64,000 bases of DNA from Streptomyces macrolidinus (lineage in GTDB: Bacteria > Actinomycetota > Actinomycetes > Streptomycetales > Streptomycetaceae). Position 1 is the stretch's first letter. Each line of letters starts with the position of its first letter. The translations under genes were made by a program, and so were the position numbers. The stretch is from NCBI RefSeq assembly GCF_023887685.1, contig NZ_JAMWMR010000003.1, forward strand, positions 310,001 through 374,000, in the 5' to 3' direction. Shown here one piece after another: positions 60,205 through 64,000 of the stretch. The notes under the pieces are model-generated. The model saw nothing but the letters and a program-made list of their open reading frames with translations. It searched no databases and was not told the DNA's origin.

Positions 60205-61506
60205 ATGGGACGAGAGCAATGGAAGCGGATCTGGATCGGCTCGGCCGGCAACATGGTGGAGTGGTACGACTGGTTCGTCTACGCCAGCTTCGCCACGTAC
60301 TTCGCCGGGGCGTTCTTCCCGGACGGAAACCCCACGGCCCAACTCATGAACACCGCGGGCATCTTCGCGGTCGGGTTCTTCATGCGCCCGGTCGGCGGCT
60401 GGCTGCTCGGCCGGGTCGGTGACCGCAAGGGCCGCAAGGCCGCGCTGACCCTCACGGTCACCCTGATGTCCGCCTCCGCGGTCCTCATCGCCGTCGCGCC
60501 GACGTACGCCGTCGCGGGCTACGGCGGCGCGCTCGTCCTGCTGCTCGCCCGGCTGCTGCAAGGGCTCTCGGTGGGCGGCGAGTACGCGGCCAGCGCGACC
60601 TACCTCACCGAGGCGTCCGACCCGAAGCGGCGCGGCTTCGCCTCCAGCTTCCAGTACGTCTCGATGACCGCGGGGCAGATCGTCGGCCTGGGCCTGCTGA
60701 TCCTGCTCCAGCACACGATGTCCGACAGCGCGCTGCACAGCTACGGCTGGCGCATCCCGTTCGTGCTGGGCGCGCTCGGCGCGGCGGTGATCTTCTATCT
60801 GCGGCGCTCCATGCTGGAGACGGAGGTCTACGAGGCCGACGACAGCGGCGGCGAGGAGCGCGGCACGCTGCGCGCGCTGTGGCGGCACAAGCGCGAGGCC
60901 TTCCTGGTGATGGCGCTGACCATGGGCGGCACGGTCGCCTACTACACGTACACCACCTATCTGACCAAGTACCTGTCGAACTCGGCGGGCCTGTCCAAGC
61001 AGACGGCGACCCTCGTCTCCTTCACCGCGCTGATCGCCTTCGCCTGCCTCCAGCCGCTGGCCGGGCGGCTCTCCGACCGGATCGGCCGCCGCCCGCTGCT
61101 GATCGGCTTCGCGGTCGGCTCCACGTTCCTGACCGTGCCGATCATGACGCTCCTGAAGCACGCCGACAGCTACTGGCCCGCGCTCGGGCTGTCCCTGCTG
61201 GCCCTGGTCGTCGTCACCGGCTACACCTCGATCAACGCGTGCGTGAAGGCGGAGCTGTTCCCGACCGGCGTGCGTGCCCTGGGCGTCGCCCTGCCCTACG
61301 CCCTCGCCAACGCCCTCTTCGGTGGCACGGCGGAATACGTCGCCCTGTGGTTCAAGAACGCGGACGCCGAGTCCGGCTTCTTCTGGTACGTCGCGGGCTG
61401 CGCGGCCGTGTCCCTGGTGGTGTACCTGTCCATGCGGGAGACCCGCGACCTCGACCTCACCCGGATGAAGGGTACGGAGCCGACCTCGCTGACGCCCGCA
61501 TCCTGA
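60205..61506 (+). CDS. MFS transporter of the metabolite:H+ symporter (MHS) type
   Basis: 433 aa from ATG 60205; no clear ribosome site, and an upstream TTG at 60169 is unlikely. Twelve membrane helices. MHS landmarks: SAGNMVEWYDWFVYASFATYFAGAFFP, GFFMRPVGGWLLGRVGDRKGRKAAL, RLLQGLSVGGEYAASATYLTE. Relatives import alpha-ketoglutarate, shikimate, betaine or proline with protons. In this cluster it could import a guanidine or amine compound, which is inference. Its stop lies in a 21-bp repeat. Confidence 0.92.
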   Translation: MGREQWKRIWIGSAGNMVEWYDWFVYASFATYFAGAFFPDGNPTAQLMNTAGIFAVGFFMRPVGGWLLGRVGDRKGRKAALTLTVTLMSASAVLIAVAPTYAVAGYGGALVLLLARLLQGLSVGGEYAASATYLTEASDPKRRGFASSFQYVSMTAGQIVGLGLLILLQHTMSDSALHSYGWRIPFVLGALGAAVIFYLRRSMLETEVYEADDSGGEERGTLRALWRHKREAFLVMALTMGGTVAYYTYTTYLTKYLSNSAGLSKQTATLVSFTALIAFACLQPLAGRLSDRIGRRPLLIGFAVGSTFLTVPIMTLLKHADSYWPALGLSLLALVVVTGYTSINACVKAELFPTGVRALGVALPYALANALFGGTAEYVALWFKNADAESGFFWYVAGCAAVSLVVYLSMRETRDLDLTRMKGTEPTSLTPAS

Positions 61507-61548
61507 AGCCGATCGCTCGCATCCTGAAGCCGACCGCTCGCATTCTGA
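61497..61548. repeat. 21-bp tandem repeat spanning the transporter stop
   Basis: CGCATCCTGAAGCCGAYCGCT at 61497-61517 and 61518-61538 (one mismatch) and a partial third copy at 61539-61548. The transporter stop TGA (61504-61506) is inside copy 1 and is repeated in copies 2 and 3. Confidence 0.75.
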
Positions 61549-61590
61549 GACGGTGATGAGCGCGGGGGCGGATTGTGCCAAACTGCCCCC

Positions 61591-61641
61591 GTGCTCACGT
61601 TCGCCATGATTATTGGCAGCAGGCGCGCCGGTCCGCAGTGA
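61591..61641 (+). CDS. cimA leader peptide MLTFAMIIGSRRAGPQ
   Basis: 16-aa frame from GTG 61591 with Leu, two consecutive Ile codons (ATT ATT) and a Phe/Met-containing core. A hairpin with a T6 run follows 55 nt after its stop, before cimA. ATT is a rare Ile codon in this high-GC genome, which would enhance stalling when Ile-tRNA is scarce. CAAACT, 6 nt before the GTG, may be the -10 box, making the leader mRNA itself leaderless. Not described in any source I can cite. Confidence 0.75.
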   Translation: MLTFAMIIGSRRAGPQ

Positions 61642-61696
61642 CCACCGTGTACGACCAGGTACGGGTGGGCACTATCGCCCTCGACCCGCGCGCAGA

Positions 61697-61722
61697 CCTC
61701 TCGCATCCGCGAGGGGTTTTTT
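61697..61722 (+). terminator. Attenuator terminator of cimA
   Basis: CCTCTCGC (61697-61704) pairs with GCGAGGGG (61709-61716, one G-U pair), loop ATCC, followed by TTTTTT (61717-61722). Confidence 0.85.
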
Positions 61723-61830
61723 CGTTTTCCCGGCCCACCTTCAGCCGGGAGAAGAGCGCGAGGGATCATGGGGGGACGGTGGAACCGGTCATTCCGGTAG
61801 ACCGAGACCCAATACAGGAGCCTTGACACC

Positions 61831-63444
61831 ATGACGGAAACCAGGGAATCCAGCGAGCTGGACGACTCGTTCCACGTCTTCGACACGACGCTGCGCGACG
61901 GCGCGCAGCGCGAGGGCATCAATCTGACCGTCGCGGACAAGCTGGCCATCGCACGGCACCTGGACGACTTCGGCGTCGGCTTCATCGAGGGCGGCTGGCC
62001 CGGTGCCAACCCGCGCGACACCGAGTTCTTCGCCCGCGCCCAGCAGGAGATCGAGTTCCGGCACGCGCGACTCGTCGCCTTCGGCGCGACGCGCAGGCCC
62101 GGTGCCAAGGCGGCCGAGGACCCCCAGGTCAGGGCGCTGCTGGAGTCGGGCGCGCCGGTGATCACGCTGGTCGCGAAGTCGCATGACCGTCATGTCGAGC
62201 TGGCGTTGCGCACGACGCTCGACGAGAACCTGGAGATGATCCGCGACACGGTCTCCCATCTGCGCGCGGCGGGCCGCCGGGTCTTCGTGGACTGCGAGCA
62301 CTTCTTCGACGGTTACCGGGCCAACGCGCAGTACGCGACCTCGGTGGTGCGCACGGCGGCGGAGGCGGGCGCGGACGTCGTCATCCTCTGTGACACGAAC
62401 GGCGGCATGCTGCCCGCCCAGGTGCACGCGGTGGTCTCGACGGTCCGAACGGACACGGGCGCCCGCCTCGGCATCCACGCCCAGGACGACACGGGCTGCG
62501 CGGTCGCGAACACCCTGGCCGCGGTGGACGCGGGCGCGAGTCATGTGCAGTGCACGGCGAACGGCTACGGCGAGCGGGTGGGCAACGCCAACCTGTTCCC
62601 GGTGGTCGCGGCCCTGGAGCTGAAGTACGGCAGGAAGGTGCTGCCCGAGGGCAGGCTCCGCGACATGACGCGGATCTCGCACGCGATCGCGGAGGTCGTG
62701 AACCTCACCCCCTCCACGCACCAGCCCTACGTCGGGGTCTCCGCCTTCGCCCACAAGGCGGGCCTGCACGCGTCCGCGATCAAGGTCGACCCGGACCTCT
62801 ACCAGCACATCGACCCCGAGCTGGTCGGCAACACCATGCGGATGCTGGTCTCCGACATGGCGGGCCGCGCGTCCGTGGAGCTCAAGGGCAAGGAGCTGGG
62901 CGTCGACCTGGGCGGCGACCGCGAGCTGGTCGGCCGCGTCGTGGAGCGCGTGAAGGAGCGCGAGCTGCGGGGCTACACCTACGAGGCGGCGGACGCGAGC
63001 TTCGAGCTGCTGCTGCGCGAGGAGGTTGCGGGCAAGCCGCTGCGCTACTTCCGTACGGAGTCCTGGCGGGCGATCACCGAGGACCGCCCCGACGGCACCC
63101 ACGCCAACGAGGCCACGGTCAAGCTGTGGGCGAAGGGCGAGCGCATCGTGGCGACGGCGGAGGGCAACGGTCCGGTCAACGCCCTGGACCGCGCCCTGCG
63201 GGTCGCCCTGGAGCGGATCTACCCCGAGCTGGCCGCGCTCGGCCTGGTCGACTACAAGGTCCGCATCCTGGAGGGCAGGCACGGTACGCAGTCCACGACG
63301 CGTGTCCTCATCTCCACCTCGGACGGCAAGGGCGAGTGGTCCACGGTGGGCGTGGCGGACAACGTGATCGCCGCGTCGTGGCAGGCGCTGGAGGACGCGT
63401 ACGCCTACGGGTTGCTGCGCGCGGGCGTGGAACCGGCGGAGTAG
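61831..63444 (+). CDS. cimA: (R)-citramalate synthase
   Basis: 537 aa. Condenses acetyl-CoA with pyruvate to citramalate, an entry to isoleucine that does not need threonine. LeuA-type barrel with the family start DTTLRDGAQREGINL, metal-binding His in GIHAQDDTGCAVANTLAA and the downstream NGYGERVGNANL, then the regulatory LeuA dimer domain (GVADNVIAASWQALEDAYAYGLLR). The substrate-side sequence FDTTLRDGAQ and length are those of CimA (TIGR00977-type) rather than of LeuA. Preceded by an Ile leader peptide and attenuator, consistent with end-product control by isoleucine. Confidence 0.93.
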   Translation: MTETRESSELDDSFHVFDTTLRDGAQREGINLTVADKLAIARHLDDFGVGFIEGGWPGANPRDTEFFARAQQEIEFRHARLVAFGATRRPGAKAAEDPQVRALLESGAPVITLVAKSHDRHVELALRTTLDENLEMIRDTVSHLRAAGRRVFVDCEHFFDGYRANAQYATSVVRTAAEAGADVVILCDTNGGMLPAQVHAVVSTVRTDTGARLGIHAQDDTGCAVANTLAAVDAGASHVQCTANGYGERVGNANLFPVVAALELKYGRKVLPEGRLRDMTRISHAIAEVVNLTPSTHQPYVGVSAFAHKAGLHASAIKVDPDLYQHIDPELVGNTMRMLVSDMAGRASVELKGKELGVDLGGDRELVGRVVERVKERELRGYTYEAADASFELLLREEVAGKPLRYFRTESWRAITEDRPDGTHANEATVKLWAKGERIVATAEGNGPVNALDRALRVALERIYPELAALGLVDYKVRILEGRHGTQSTTRVLISTSDGKGEWSTVGVADNVIAASWQALEDAYAYGLLRAGVEPAE

Positions 63445-63458
63445 GACGGGCGAACCCG

Positions 63459-63491
63459 GTGCCGTCCCGCCTCTCGTCGGCGGGACGGCAC
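63459..63491. terminator. 13-bp perfect hairpin after cimA
   Basis: GTGCCGTCCCGCC (63459-63471) pairs with 63479-63491, loop TCTCGTC. Confidence 0.75.
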
Positions 63492-63550
63492 AAACGAGAT
63501 GATCTAGGGCAGAACGGCGCCGTTCGGGATGATTCGGTAGCTTCTGTCCC

Positions 63551-64000
63551 ATGAACGACAGGCCGGTTCGCACAGTCGCCGCCCCCTTGGTCGCCCTGCT
63601 CGTCGCCCTGCTGACGGTGCTGCCCACCGAGGCGGCCCGCGCGCAGACGGCCACGGACGTCTCGGTCATCGCCGCGGCCCTGCGCAAGAGCCCGGTGTAC
63701 GTCGACCCGGCGGCCTCCGCACAGATGTCCCCCCAGGAGGCGAACGCCCTCGCACAGAAGATCAAGCACGCCGACAAGCCCGTCTTCGTGACGGTCCTGC
63801 CCGCCGACTACCCCACCCGGAACCTCTTCTCCAACCTGCGCACCGCCACCGGCATCACCGGCCTCTACGCGATCCGGCTCGGCGACCGCTTCGACGCGCG
63901 GGCGGACTCCTCGGTCATGTCGCGCACCGCCGTGCAGAACCTGGTCGCCGGTGTCCAGGGCGAGGGCGCCACGGCCCAGCTCAACGACTTCACCGACCGC
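63551..64000 (+). CDS. Secreted or membrane-anchored protein of unknown function (3' truncated by window)
   Basis: Open from ATG 63551 to the window end (150 codons, no stop). Signal peptide MNDRPVRTVAAPLVALLVALLTVLP with a likely cleavage after AARAQ. The mature part begins TATDVSVIAAALRKSPVYVDPAASAQ, then NALAQKIKHADKPVFVTVLPADYP and GDRFDARADSSVMS. This resembles the N-terminal half of actinobacterial membrane proteins with a TPM-like extracellular domain, but I am not certain. TAGCTT ends 7 nt before the ATG, so the message looks leaderless. Confidence 0.8.
   Translation, partial: MNDRPVRTVAAPLVALLVALLTVLPTEAARAQTATDVSVIAAALRKSPVYVDPAASAQMSPQEANALAQKIKHADKPVFVTVLPADYPTRNLFSNLRTATGITGLYAIRLGDRFDARADSSVMSRTAVQNLVAGVQGEGATAQLNDFTDR

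Overview
The window is a high-GC actinobacterial chromosome segment, almost certainly Streptomyces. The evidence is strong G/C bias at third codon positions, frequent GTG starts, many starts that look leaderless (a TANNNT hexamer 6-7 nt upstream), two GGDEF/EAL c-di-GMP proteins, a WhiJ/AbaA-type XRE + DUF397 + ATPase module, and gene order (ligA, GGDEF-EAL, gatCAB, ilvBNC-serA, leuB-ilvE, cimA). From memory this order resembles a block of the central S. coelicolor chromosome; I could not run a synteny comparison. No rRNA, tRNA, CRISPR array, transposase or replication origin was seen.

Layout. 1-2.1 kb: two overlapping ATPase genes of an oligopeptide ABC transporter (the first truncated by the window edge). 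2.3-6.6 kb: TRIC-type membrane protein, membrane-anchored esterase (convergently overlapping), thioesterase-like protein, TetR regulator and small membrane proteins. 6.7-9.0 kb: cysteine desulfurase and mnmA, which together supply the sulfur of 2-thiouridine in tRNA. 9.04-10.3 kb: a long stretch without a convincing gene, rich in CCGGTCC-like repeats, ending in a DevR-like box ahead of a flavohemoprotein. 11.7-16.6 kb: DUF427, LOG-like, SDR, MetE-like protein and ligA. 16.8-19.1 kb: membrane GGDEF-EAL protein with an intact EAL domain. 19.3-22.9 kb: gatC-gatA-(80-aa protein)-gatB. 23-30.2 kb: MMPL exporter, GNAT, small membrane protein, LuxR-family LAL regulator, DUF6191. 30.2-33.6 kb: lipoprotein sugar dehydrogenase, aldo/keto reductase, 2-hydroxyacid dehydrogenase. 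34-37.2 kb: second GGDEF-EAL protein with a degenerate EAL domain.

37.2-42.9 kb is the ilv leader, ilvB-ilvN-ilvC and serA. 43-45.2 kb is a divergent MFS efflux pump/TetR pair with two matching operators. 45.3-48.5 kb is a lower-GC accessory patch: anti-sigma-like ATPase, XRE/DUF397 pair, a hydrolase remnant and unknown genes. 48.5-52.7 kb holds a PucR-type regulator with proline dehydrogenase and glutamate-semialdehyde dehydrogenase (proline to glutamate). 53.4-55.8 kb has leuB and ilvE. 56-61.5 kb has a fused urease gamma/beta gene, a divergent urease alpha gene, agmatine deiminase, a TetR regulator and an MHS-type transporter. 61.6-63.4 kb has a leader peptide, an attenuator and cimA. The window ends in a truncated secreted protein gene.

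The strongest themes are branched-chain amino-acid synthesis (ilvBNC, leuB, ilvE, cimA), where two loci carry a short Ile/Leu/Val-coding leader peptide followed by a U-tract terminator, and the urease-like/agmatine deiminase cluster. In the latter the alpha subunit keeps its metal ligands but has lost the flap cysteine and no accessory genes lie beside it, which raises the possibility that it acts on a substituted urea.
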